From Anas platyrhynchos (taxonomy: Eukaryota > Chordata > Aves > Anseriformes > Anatidae), in the NCBI RefSeq assembly GCF_047663525.1, contig NC_092603.1, positions 289,501-353,500 of the forward strand: DNA of 64,000 nt, read 5' to 3'. Shown here one piece after another: positions 28,701-40,700 of this stretch (the first letter of the stretch is position 1; each line of letters opens with the position of its first letter). Under the pieces are notes generated by a model. It did not search any database, was not told where the DNA came from, and was given only the letters and a program-made list of their open reading frames with translations. The translations under genes were made by a program, and so were the position numbers.

Positions 28701-31700
28701 CCAGGCGGCAGAACTGGGGAGCGGCGCGTCACCCAAAAACAGCCCCAAAACACCCAAAAACACCCCAAAACACCCCAAAACCGCCCCAAAACAGCCCCAA
28801 AAACACCCCGAAACCACCCCAAATGGCCCCAAAACACCCCAAAACCACCCCAAAACAGCCCCAAATAGCCCCAAAACCAGCCCAAAACCACCCTGAATGG
28901 CCCCCAAACAGCCCCAAACCACCCTGAAAAGCCCCAAAACAGCCCAAACAGCCCCAAAAACACACCAAAGCCACCCAAATGGCCCCAAAACCACCCCAAA
29001 TGGCCCTAAAAACACACGGAACGGCCCCAAAACACCCCAAAACCACCCCAAATGGCCCAAAATCAACCCAAAACCACCCCGAATGGCCCCAAAAAGACCC
29101 CAATAGCCCCAAAAACACCCCGAAACAGCCCAAAACCACCCAAACGGCCCCAAAACAGCTCCAAAAATACCCCAAATGTCCCCAAAACACCCCAAAACAG
29201 CTCCAACGGCCCAAAACAGCCCAAATGGCCCCAAACCAACTCAAAACCACCCCAAACGACCCAAAACCAGCCCAAACAGCCCCAACAGCCCCAAAACCAC
29301 CCTGAATGGCCCCAAAACACCCCAAATGGCCCCCCCCAGGCCCCCCCTCACCTCCTGCTGGAAGCGGGGGCTGTGCACGCACTGGAAGCCCCCCCACGAC
29401 CCCCCCAAAATCCCCCCAGACCCCCTCCAATCCCCCCCAGGACCCCCCCAAACCCACCCAGACCCCCCCAGGACCCCCCAGACCCCCCCAACCCCCCCCC
29501 AGGACCCCCCCCAAACCCACCCCAGACCCCCCCAGGACCCCCCCAGCCCCCCCCAACCCCCCCCAGGACCCCCCCCCCACCTCCTGCTGGAAGCGGGGGC
29601 TGTGCACGCACTGGAAGCCCCCCAGGGCCCCCCCCAGGGCGCGGATCCTGGCGGCCGCCTCCACAGCGGGGGGGTCGCGGAGCTGCAGGGCCCCCACCGG
29701 GTCCAGCAGGGGCAGCCCCCCCCCGGCGCCCCCCCCCCCGCCAGCCGCAGCAGCTCCTGCACGGCCCCCGCCACCTCCGGCCCGGGGGGGTCCTTCCTGG
29801 GGGGGGGGGGGGGGGAAATATGGGGAGGGGGGGTCACGGGGAGGCCCCCCCAGGGACCCCAATACCCATTGGGACCCCCCCCAAAAAAATATCCCTAAAA
29901 GACCCCCCCCCAGGAACCCCAATATTTATGGGGAGACCCCCCCCGGGACCCCTAAACCCATTGGGACCCCCCCCCCAAAAAAATATCCCTAAAAGACCCC
30001 CCCCCAGGGACCCCAATATTTATGGGGACCCCCCCCCCAGGACCCCTAAACCCATTGGGACCCCCCCCAAGAGACCCCAAAATAAAGGGGGGGGGTCAAG
30101 GGACCCCAATAGCCATTGGGACGCCCCCCAGGACCCCAAAATAAGGGGGGGAGCCCCCCCAGACCCTTCCCACCCCCCCCTTATCCCCCCCCCAGGGACT
30201 AAATTCCCACCCCAGCCCCCCCCCCGAGGTCCCCCCCGTTTTTGGGGTGCCCCCCCAGCCCCCCCACCCCAAAATCCCCCCCATTTCCCCCCCATTTCCC
30301 TCCCTTAACCCCTCCCTAGTGCCTAAATTCCCCCCAGGGCTCTAGGACCCCCCCCAATTATTTTGTGCCCCCCCCCCCAGTTTTTAGGGTGCCCCCCCAC
30401 CCCAAAATCCCCCCCTTTCCCCCCTTTCACCCCTCCCTAGTGCCTAAATTCCCCCCAGCCCCCCCCGGGCTCTGGGACCCCCCCCCAATTATTTTGTGCC
30501 CCCCCCCCCCAGTTTAGGGTGCCCCCCCACCCCAAAATCCCCCCCTTTCCCCCCTTAACCCCCCCCTAGTGCCTCAATTCCCCCCCAGCCCCCTCCCCGG
30601 ACTCTGGGACCCCCCCCAATTTTTTTGGGCCCCCCCCCCGGTACCGGCGGTGCCGCAGCTCCTGCAGGAGTCGCTCTGGGGGGGGGTCCCCTCAGGGTGC
30701 GCCCGGTGACCGCCGCCAGCTCCTCGGGGCGCAGCTCCTCCAGCGCGTACCCGGGGGGGGCCTGGGGGGCCGAGAAATTTATGGGGGGGGTCCCCAAAAC
30801 CCGGGGGGGTCCCCAAAATGCCCCCCAAATAAAAAGCCCTCCCCAAGGGGTCCTGAACCCCAAAGGGGTCCCCAAAACCCCCCCAACCCCCCAAATTAAG
30901 GCCCCCCCCCGTGGATTTGGGGGTCCCAATGGCCATGGGGGGGGTCCCCAAAATGCCCCCCCCCCCAAAAAAAAGTCCCCCCAGGAGCCAAAAAGCCCCC
31001 CCAGGGGTCTTAACCACGTAAGGGGTCCCCAAAACCCCCCCAACCCCCCAAATTAAGCCCCCCCCCCAGGATTTGGGGGTCCCAATGGCTGTGGGGGGTC
31101 CCCAAAATGCCCCCCCCCCAAAAAAAAAGCCCCCCCCCCACCTTCGGGCAGGAAGAAGCGGGTGAGCAGCAGGTCCTCGGGGTAGGGGGCGTCCGGGGGG
31201 GGGCTCGGGGGGGGCCCCTGGGGGGGGCTTCTCGCACAGCACCAGCACCGTCAGGCGGCGCCCCCCCCCGCTGTCAGGGGTCACCTGGGGGGGCAAAAAG
31301 GGGGGGGGAGTGGGGGGATTTGGGGGGAATTTGGGGGAATTTGGGGGGTTTTGGGGGGAATTGGGGGGAATTGGGGGGTTTGGAGGGGGTGGGGGGGACT
31401 TGGGGGAATTGGGGGGAGTTGAGGGGGATTTGGGGTATTTGGGGGGGCATTTGGGGGATTGGGAGGGATTTTGGGGGGAATTGGGGGGATTTAGGGTATT
31501 TTGGGGGGGGTTGGGGGGATTGGGGGGGGAATTGGGGGGTGGGGTGGGGGATTTTGGGGGGGTTGGGGGGGGTTAGGGAGGGAATTGGGGGGCTTAGAGG
31601 GGATTTTGGGGGGAATTGGGGTGGTTTTGGTGCATTTTGGGGCATTTCATGGTTTCCATTGGCGTTTTGGGGGCATTTCAGGGCATTTTGGGGCATTTTG

Positions 31701-34700
31701 GTGCATTTCAGGGCAGTTTTGGGGTATTTTGGGGTTTCCATTGGCATTTTTGGGGCATCTCGGGGTGGTTTTGGGGCATTTTGGGGTAGTTTTGGAGCAT
31801 TTCAGGGTTTCCATTGGCATTTTGGGGGCATTTCAGGGCAGTTTTGGGACATTTTAGGGCAGTTTGGGGGCACTTTGGGGTTTCCATTGTCGTTTTGGGG
31901 TCATTTTGGGGTTTCCATTGTCATTTTGGGGTCATTTTGGGGCATTTCGGGTCATTTCGGGGCGTTTCGGGGCATTTTGGGGTCATTTTGGGGTAATTTC
32001 GGGGTTTCCATTGTCATTTTGGGGGCATTTTGGGGTAATTTCGGGTAATTTCGGGGCCGTACCTGCAGCAGCAGCCCCAGGGCGTTGCGGTGCCGGGGGG
32101 AGTCGACCACCAGCACCCGCCCGGGGCTCAGCGCCCGCAGCCCCCCCACCGACTGCGCCGCGCGACGCTGGGGGGGGGACGGCATCAGGACCCCCCCCCC
32201 GGCCCTACAGCCCCCCAAATCCCCCCCAGGTCCCCCCCAAAATCCCCAACCCCCCCCCAAAAATCCCCAAAATTCCCCCTCCCAAAATCCCCAATTCCCC
32301 CCCAAAATCCCCCCCCACATCCCCAGTGCCCCCCCCAATCTCCCCCCATGGCCCCCCCATTCTCAAGCCCCCCCCCCCCAACGCCCCCCATGACCCTAAA
32401 CACCCCCAATGCCCCCCCGAAGCCCCCCCAAAGCCCCCTCAATCCCCCCCCAATGTCCCCCAAAGCCCCCCCCCATTCTCAGGTCCCCCCCCATGCCCCC
32501 AGTGCCCCCCCCATGCCCCCAAATCCCCCCCAAAACCCCCCCAAAGCCCCCCCATACCCTCCCCCATGCCCCCAAATCCCCCTAAAGCCCCCAAATCCCC
32601 CCCAAATCCCCCCCACACCCCCCAAATCCCCCCCAAGCCCCCCCCATGTGCCCCCCCCGGCCCCCACCTGCAGCTCAGCCCTGGCCTCCCGCAGCCCCCT
32701 GACGGCCTCCAGGTACTGGGGGAGGTCGCCCAGGGCCCCCCCCCCCTCCGGGGGCTCCCCCAGCGCCTCCAGCTCCGCCTGCAGCTCCGCCACGCGCCGC
32801 TCCTGGGCCTGGCCCCAAAAACACGGGGATGGCCCCAAAATGTCCCGAAATGAACCCAAAATAGACATAGAGCCCCAAAAGGCCCCAAAACCAGCCCAAA
32901 AATAGACATACAGCCCCCAAATGCCCCGAAACGCCCCAAAATAGACATAGAGCCCCAAAGTAGACATACAGCCCCAAAATACCCCAAAACCAGCCCAAAA
33001 ACAGACATACAGCCCCAAAACGCCCCGAAACGCCCCAAATAGACATACAGCCCAGAATGCCCCAAAAACAGCCCAAAAATAGACATAGAGCCCCCAAACG
33101 CCCCGAAAAGCCCCAAAATAGACAGAGCCCAGAATACCCCAAAAACAGCCCCAAACCAGCCCCAAACCAGCCCCAAAACAGACATACAGCCCCAAAATAC
33201 CCCAAAACCACACATATAGCCCCAAAATGCCCCCCAAACCACTCCAAAAACAGCCATATAGCCCCAAAACCACCCACATCCCCAAATCCCCCCAAAATCT
33301 CCAAATCCCCCAAATGCCCCAAATCTCCCCCATGCTCCCAAATCCCCCAAGACACCTCTAAGACCCCCAAATACCCCCAATCCTCCAAATGCCCCAAATC
33401 CCCCCTAAAGCCCCCAATTCCCCCCAACAGCCCAAACCCCCCAAAACCTCCAAATCCCCCCCAAACCCCTATAACCCCCCAAACCCCCCCCAATCCCCCC
33501 CCAATGCCCCCCAACTCCCCCCCAAACCCCCCAAATCACCCCAAAATCCCCCCCCCACCCAAATTTCCCCCCTCACCGTGCTGTCCCTGCGCAGGGGGAA
33601 CTCGCTGTAGCTGCTCCTCAGCAGCTCCCCCAAATCCCCCCAAAGCCCCCCAAACCCCCCAAATACCCCAATTCCCCCCAAACCCCAAGTACCCCCCCAT
33701 ACCCCAAAATGCCCCCCCCACCCCAAATCCCCCCCCCACCCACCGGTGTGTCCCTGCGCAGGGGGAACTCGCTGTAGCTGCTCCTCAACAACTCCCCCAA
33801 ACCCCCCCCAAACCCCCCCCAATGCCCCCCAATCCCCCCCAACTCCCCCCCAAACCTCCCAAATCCCCCCAAAATGCCCCCCCCACCCCAAAATCCCCCC
33901 CCCTCACCGTGCTGTCCCTGCGCAGGGGGAACTCACTGTAGCTGCTCCTCAACAACTCCCCCAAACGCCCCCAAACCCCCCCAAACCCCCCAAATCCCCC
34001 AATTCCCCCAAACCCCAAGTACCCCCCCATACCCCAAAATGCCCCCCCCACCCCAAATTCCCCCCCCCCCTGACCGTGCTGTCCCTGCGCCAGGGGGAAC
34101 TCGCTGTAGCTGCTCCTCAACAACTCCCCCCAAACCCCCCCAAATGCCCCCATAATCCCCCCCCAACCCCCCAAATCCCCCCAAAATGCCCCCCCCACCC
34201 CAAAATCCCCCCCCCCTGACCGTGCTGTCCCTGCGCAGGGGGAACTCGCTGTAGCTGCTCCTCAGCAGCTCCTCCACGCGCAGGCTGGGGGCTCGCAGCA
34301 GGCTGAGGATGCTCCCGTAGCTCAGGCGGAACTGGGACTGCAGCCGCTCGGGGCGGCCCTGGGGGGGGGGGGTTCATTAATGGGGGGGGGGCTCTTTGTG
34401 CCCGGGGGGGTTCAATTGGGGCGGGGGGCTCACCAGCAGCACGCGGTGCAGGTCGGCCAGCTCGGGGAGGGGCCCCTTGCACAGGATGATGACGGTGCCG
34501 GTGGCGTCCAGCCCGCGGCGCCCCGCGCGCCCCGACATCTGCACGTACTCACCTGGGGGGCACGGGGGAGGCACGGGGGTCAGGGGGTGTGGGGGGGTGT
34601 GGGGGGGTGTGGGGGGTGAGGGGGGTGTGGGGGGTGTGGGGTTGTGGCCCCATAGAGCACCCCACGCCTCCCCACTGCCCCAGAGCCATAGGGGTGCACG

Positions 34701-37700
34701 TGGGGTCAAAGACGGGTGTGGGGGCTGAGCCTGCCCCATAGATCCCCCAGTCCTGCCCCATAGATCCCCCAGTCCTGCCCCATAGATCCCAAAGCTGCCC
34801 CATAGATCCTAAATTTGCCCCATAGATTCACCAGACCCACCCCATAGATCCCAGACCTGCCCCATAGATCCCCAGACCTGCCCCATAGATCCCAAAGCTG
34901 CCCCATAGGATCCTAAATTTGCCCCATAGATTCACCAGACTCACCCCATAGATCCCAGACCTGCCCCATAGATCCCCCAGTCCTGCCCCATAGACCCTAA
35001 ATCTGCCCCATAGATTCACCAGACCTGCCCCATAGATCCCAAACCTGCCCCTATAGATCCTAAATTTGCCCCATAGAGTCACCACACCTGCCCCATAGAT
35101 CCCAAATCCCCACACACATCCCAAAGCTGCCTCATAGATTCAACAGACCTGCCCCACTGATCCCAGACCTGCCCCATAGATCCCCCAGTCCTGCCCCATA
35201 GACCCTAAATCTGCCCCATAGATTCACCAGACCCGCCCCATAGATCCCAAATCCCCACACACATCCCAAAGCTGCCCCATAGATTCAACAGACCTGCCCC
35301 ACTGATCCCAGACCTGCCCCATAGATCCCCCAGTCCTGCCCCATAGACCCTAAATCTGCCCCATAGATTCACCAGACCTGCCCCATAGATCCCAAATCCC
35401 CACACACACACATCCCAGACCCGCCCCACAGATCCCAGACCTGCCCCATAGATTCCAAACCCACCCCATAGATCCCAAACCCTGCCCCATAGATTCACCA
35501 CACCTGCCCCATAGATCCTAAATTTGCCCATAGGGTCACCAGACCTGCCCCAGAGGAACCCCCCCAGACCCCCCCCCATAGGGTCACCAGACCTGCCCCA
35601 CAGATCCTAAACCCACCCCATAGATCCTAAATTTGCCCATAAATTTGTCCCATAACTGCCCCACAGCTGCCCCACAACCTATAGGTGCCCCATAACTGCC
35701 CCATGGTCTATACCTGCCCCATAATTGCCCCATAACTGCCCCCCAGCCACTCCATAGCCTATAGCTGCCCCATAGTTGCCCCATAGCCCCCCATAACTGC
35801 CCCACAGCCTATATCTGCCCCATATCCCCCCATAACTGCCCCATATCCCCCCATAACCGCCCCATAGCCCCCATAACTGCCCCATATCCCCCCATAACCG
35901 CCCCATAGCCCCCCATAACTGCCCCATACCCCCCATAACCACCCCATACCCCCCATAACCGCCCCATAGCCCCCATAACTGCCCCATATCCCCCCATAAC
36001 CGCCCCATAGCCCCCATAACTGCCCCATAGCCCCCATAACTGCCCCATATCCCCCCATAACCGCCCCATAGCCCCCATAACTGCCCCATATCCCCCCATA
36101 ACTGCCCCATACCCCCCATAACCACCCCATATCCCCCCCATAACTGCCCCATAGCCCCTATAACCGCCCCATATCCCCCCATAACCGCCCCATAACCGCC
36201 CCATAGCCCTCATAACTGCCCCATAGCCCCCCATAACCGCCCCATAGCCCCCCCCCAGCCCCCCATATCCCCCCCCCAGCCCCCTTACTGGGCAGGAGGT
36301 CCCTGAAGCCGTTCCCGTCGTGTTTGCGGATGGAGTCGAAGACCACGGTGCGCGCCGGCATGTTCACCCCCATGGCGAACGTCTCGGTGGCAAACAGCAC
36401 CTGGGGGAGAGGAACAGCGGCACGGGGGGGCACACGTGGGCGGGGAACCCCACACAGCCCCCCCCGGACCCCCCAGGACCCCCCCGGACCTTGACCAGCC
36501 CCTGGCTGAAGAGCATCTCCACCACCTCCTTGAGCAGGGGCAGGACCCCCCCGTGGTGCACCCCGATCCCGCGCTGCAGCAGCTCTGTCAGGTGGAGCAC
36601 CTGGGGGGGGGGGGCACAACGTCAGGACCCCCGCAACAACCCCAAAGAGCCCCGATGGGACCCCCAGAAACCCCAAAGAGCCTTTAGGAACCCCCCAAAG
36701 CCCCCTTAGGATCCCTGGAGAGCCCCAAATTCCCTTTAGGACCCCCCTAAAACCCCTTTAGGACCCCCACAAATCCCTTTTAAGACCCCCAGAAACCCCC
36801 CAAAATCCACTTTAGGACCCCCAGAAAACCTAAAGACCCTTTAAGACCCCCCCAAAGCCCCCCCAAAAGCCTCTTTAGGACTCCCAGAAACCCCAAAACC
36901 TCTTTAGGACCCCCCCAATGCCCCTTTAGGACCCCCAGAGCCCCCCAAACCCCCTTTAACTCCTTTACCCCCCTCCAACCCCCTTTTTAACCCCCCTTTT
37001 TACCCCCCAACTTTCACCCCAGACCCCATTTTACCCCTCCCCAGCCCCCCTTTAACCCCTTTTAACCCCCCTTTCACCCCCCTTTTACCCCCTTTTACCC
37101 CCAGACCCACTTTAACCCCCCTTTAAGCCCCTTTTATCCCCCTTTCACCCCCCTTTGCCCCCCTTTTCCCCCATCTGACCCCCCCAGACCCCATTTTACC
37201 CCTCCCAGCCCCCTTTCACCCCCTTTTAACCCCTTTATCCACCCCCAGACCCCATTTTACCCCCTTTCGCCCCCCTTTACCCCCCTCCAGACCCCCTTTT
37301 ACCCCTTTTAACCCCCTTCAACCCTCCATTGACCCCCTTTAACCCCCCTTTAAGCCCCCTTTTACCCCATTTACCCCCCTCCAACCCCCCCCAGACCCCT
37401 TTTAACCCCCCTTTCACCCCCCTTTGCCCCCCCCTTTTAACCCCCCTTTAACCCCTTTTTTCCCTCCCTCAGCCCCCCCCAGCCCCCCTTTTACCCCTCC
37501 CAGCCCCCCTTTTCCCCCTTTAACCCCCTCCCCAGACCCCCTCCAACCCCCATTTTCCCCCTTTTCCCCCCATTTTCCCCCCTTCCCCCCTTTACCTGCG
37601 GCAGGCGGCGGTCGGAGCCGCGGAGCCGCGCGAGGCAGCGCTGGCAGAAGGCCCGAATTCGGCTTTTTTCGGCGGCCGCGGTGAGGTCCAGGCTGCCCAG

Positions 37701-40700
37701 CCCCGCGGCCTGCTCGTCGCAGCGGCCCCGCGAGAAGGTGAAAGCCACCACCGGCAGCTGCCCCCGCTCCCGCAGCAAGCCCAGCAGCGCCAGCCACATC
37801 CCCCGGTCCTGGGGGGGGACAGGGGGGCAGGGGGGGGTCACAGGGGGTCATGGGGGGGGCAGGGGGGGTCATGGGGGGGGCAGGGGGGGTCACAGGGGGG
37901 GGTGTTAGAGGCCAAAAAGGGGGAGCCCCCGGGGGTTTTGGGGGGGATATGGGGGGAAAAATCCTTAAAAAGAAGCCCAAAAGAGCCCAAAATGTAATGG
38001 GGGGGGGGGCACAAAGTGGGCTTAAAGGGGTCTAGGGGGAACCTTGGGGGGTCGGGGGGGGTCACAGGGCGGCAGGGGGGGTCATAAGGGGGGGTGTTAG
38101 AGGCCAAAAAGGGGGAGCCCAGGGGGTTTTGGGGGGGATATGGGGGAAAAATCCCTAAAAGAAGCCCAAAAGAGCCCAAAATGTAATGGGGGGGGGGCCC
38201 TAAATAGGTTTAAAGGGGTCTAGGGGAAACCTAGGGGGTCGGGGGGAGCGGGGGGGGTCGCGGGGGGTCGGAGGGAGTGTAGAGGCCAAAAAGGGGGTGG
38301 GAGGGTGGTTTTAGGGGGATATGGGGGGAAAAACCTTAAAAGAACCCAAAAGAGCACAGAATTTAATGGGTGGGGGGGCGTTTGGGGGGTGGGGGGGGGG
38401 GGAGGTTTAGAGGCCAAAAAGGGGGTGGGAGGGGGAGTTTGGGGGGGATATAGGGGAGAAAGAATCCTAAAAGAACCCCAAAAGAGCCCAAAATTCAATG
38501 GGTGGGGGGTCCCTAAATGAGTTTAAAGGGAGCTTGGGGGGGAAAATCCCTAAAAGAACCCAAAAGAGCCCAAAATGTAATGGGGGGGGGGGGCCCTAAA
38601 TGGGTTTAAAGGATTTTGGGGGGAAAAATCCCTAAAAGAACCCAAAAGAGCCCAAAATGTAATGGGGGAGGGGGCCCAAAATGAGTGGAAAGGGACTTTG
38701 GGGGGAAAAATCCCTGAAAAGAACCTCAAAATAGCCCAAAATGTAATGGGTGGGGGGGCCCTAAATGGGTTTAAAGGGGTCTAGGGGGAACCTGGGGGTT
38801 ACAGGGGGTCACAGGGGGGCAGGGGGGGGTCACGGGGGGGGTCACGGGGGTTGGGGGGGGTGTTGGAGCAAAAAATGGGGTGGGAGGGGGGTTTGGGGGA
38901 CCGTGGGGGGGGAATCATTGAGGGAAACCCTTGAAAAAAAGCCCGAAAAGAGCCCAAAATGTAACGGGTGGGAGCACAAAATGGGTTTAAAGGGAGCTTG
39001 GGGGGGGAAATCCCTAAAAGAACCCCAAAAGAGCCCCAAATCACAAACAGAAGGGAAACGAGGGCGGGGAGCAGGGATCCCACATCAGGGACCAGGCCCC
39101 CACCCAAAAGGGCCCCCCCAGACCCCAAAAGGGCCCCCCCAGCCCCCAAAATGCCCCCAGCCCCCCCGAAGCCCCCCCCACCTGCCCGGGGCCGGTGCCC
39201 CCCATGGTGGGCTGCTTGGCCCCGAAGCTCGCGTGTTTGCTCGCCCGCTCCTTCTTGGCCTCCGCCGCCGCGTAGTACCTGGGGGTGTGGGGCACGCTAT
39301 GGGGCACGCTATGGGGCAGGGCTATGGGGCAGGGCTATGGGGCAGGCTGTGGGGCTGGCCATGGGGTAGGGCCGTGGGGCTGGCTGTGGGGCAGGGCCAG
39401 CCCAGAGCCACCCCAACCCCGTCTATGGGGCCGGTTATGGGGTGGCTGTGGGGCAGGACTGTGGGGCACGCTATGGGGCAGGACTGTGGGGCAGCCATAG
39501 GGCAGCTATAGGGCCACTATGGGGCAGCCATGGGGCAGCTATGGGGCTGCTATGTAACATCTATGGGACAGCCAGAGGACCGCTATGGGGTAGCTATGGG
39601 GTGGTTATGGGGCCGCTATGGGGCTGCTATGGGGCAGCCATGGGACTGCTATGGGGCCACCATGGGACAGCAGTGGGGCACCTATAGGGCAGCTATGGGG
39701 CTGCCATGGGGCAGCCATGTGACATCTATAGGGCCATTATGGGGCAGCCATGGGGCAGTTATGGGGCAGCCATGGGGCATCTATAGGGCAGCCATGGGGT
39801 GGTTATGGGGCTGCTATGGGGCAGCTATATGACATCTATGGGACAGCTATGGGACAGCCAGAGGACTGCTACGGAGCTGCTATGGGGCAGCCATGGGACA
39901 TCTATGGGGCAGCTATGGGGCAGCCATAGGACCATTATGGGGCTGCTATGGGGCAGCTACATAACATCTATGGGACATCTATGGGACACCCAGAGGACTG
40001 CTATGGGGCAGCCATGGGACATCTATGGGGCAGCCATGGGGTGGTTATAGGGCTGCTATGGGGCCGCTATGGGGCAGCCATGGGACATCTATGGGGCTGC
40101 TATGGGGCCGCTATGGGGCAGCCATGGGGTGGTTATGGGGCTGCTATGGGGCAGCTATATGACATCTATGGGACATCTATGGGGCAGCCAGAGCACTGCT
40201 ATGGAGCTGCTATGGCGCAGCTATGGGGTCACTATGAGACATCTATAGGGCTGCTATGGGGCCGCTATGGGGCCGCTATGGGGCGCAGTGGGGCTCACCC
40301 CTGCGTGTTGAAGGTGCCGCGTGCGTCCAGCAGCAGGAAGAGCTGCTGCCGGGTGCGGGGCCCGTTCCCGGTGTAGAGGAAATGCTCCAGGGGCACCGGG
40401 CGCTGCCGTGTGCTGATCACCCGCAGCTGCCGCCGCTTCGTGCGCCTGGGGGGCAACGGGGGGCACTGGGGGGCACTGGGGGGGCACTGGGGGGCAGCCG
40501 GACCCCCACACAGCCCCCCAAAACCCAGACGCCCCGCAGAGTCCTTGTGTGACCCCCAGACCCCCCAAAACAGCCCCCTCACCCCCCAGACCCCAATAAA
40601 GCACCCCCAGGCCCCCAAAACCACCCCAAAACAGCCCCAGTTCCCCATAAACCACCCCCAGAACCCCATAAATGACCCCCATAACACCCCATAGCGCCCT

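Larger units (their letters stand above)
25745..31284 (-). other. SKIV2L: SKIV2L exons 23-29: arch end and C-terminal domain
   Basis: Exons 31142-31284 ([26 protein letters not shown]), about 30645-30768 ([20 protein letters not shown]), 29581-29796 ([29 protein letters not shown]), 28603-28713 ([17 protein letters not shown]), 27325-27540 ([20 protein letters not shown]), 26692-26832 ([19 protein letters not shown]), 25745-25963 ([20 protein letters not shown], then [11 protein letters not shown]). Exons 23, 24, 25 and 27 carry single-base changes in C/G runs. The last exon reaches KMEAASTP and a TGA, while the family ending [11 protein letters not shown] follows in another frame. No AATAAA is seen near 25.7 kb. 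Confidence 0.93.
32063..37808 (-). other. SKIV2L: SKIV2L exons 16-22: helicase domain 2 and start of the arch
   Basis: Exons 37596-37808 ([20 protein letters not shown]), 36490-36600 ([20 protein letters not shown]), 36289-36400 ([20 protein letters not shown]), 34434-34552 ([19 protein letters not shown], motif VI), 34221-34358 ([29 protein letters not shown]), 32668-32808 ([20 protein letters not shown]), 32063-32167 ([20 protein letters not shown]). All seven have lengths matching their phases with no disruption. Exon 20 (34221-34358) has four further copies of its donor half downstream. Confidence 0.96.

Noticed and set aside
39280-40298. Telomere-like or centromeric satellite
   Set aside because: The unit GCTATGGGGCA differs from TTAGGG and the array is confined to one SKIV2L intron.
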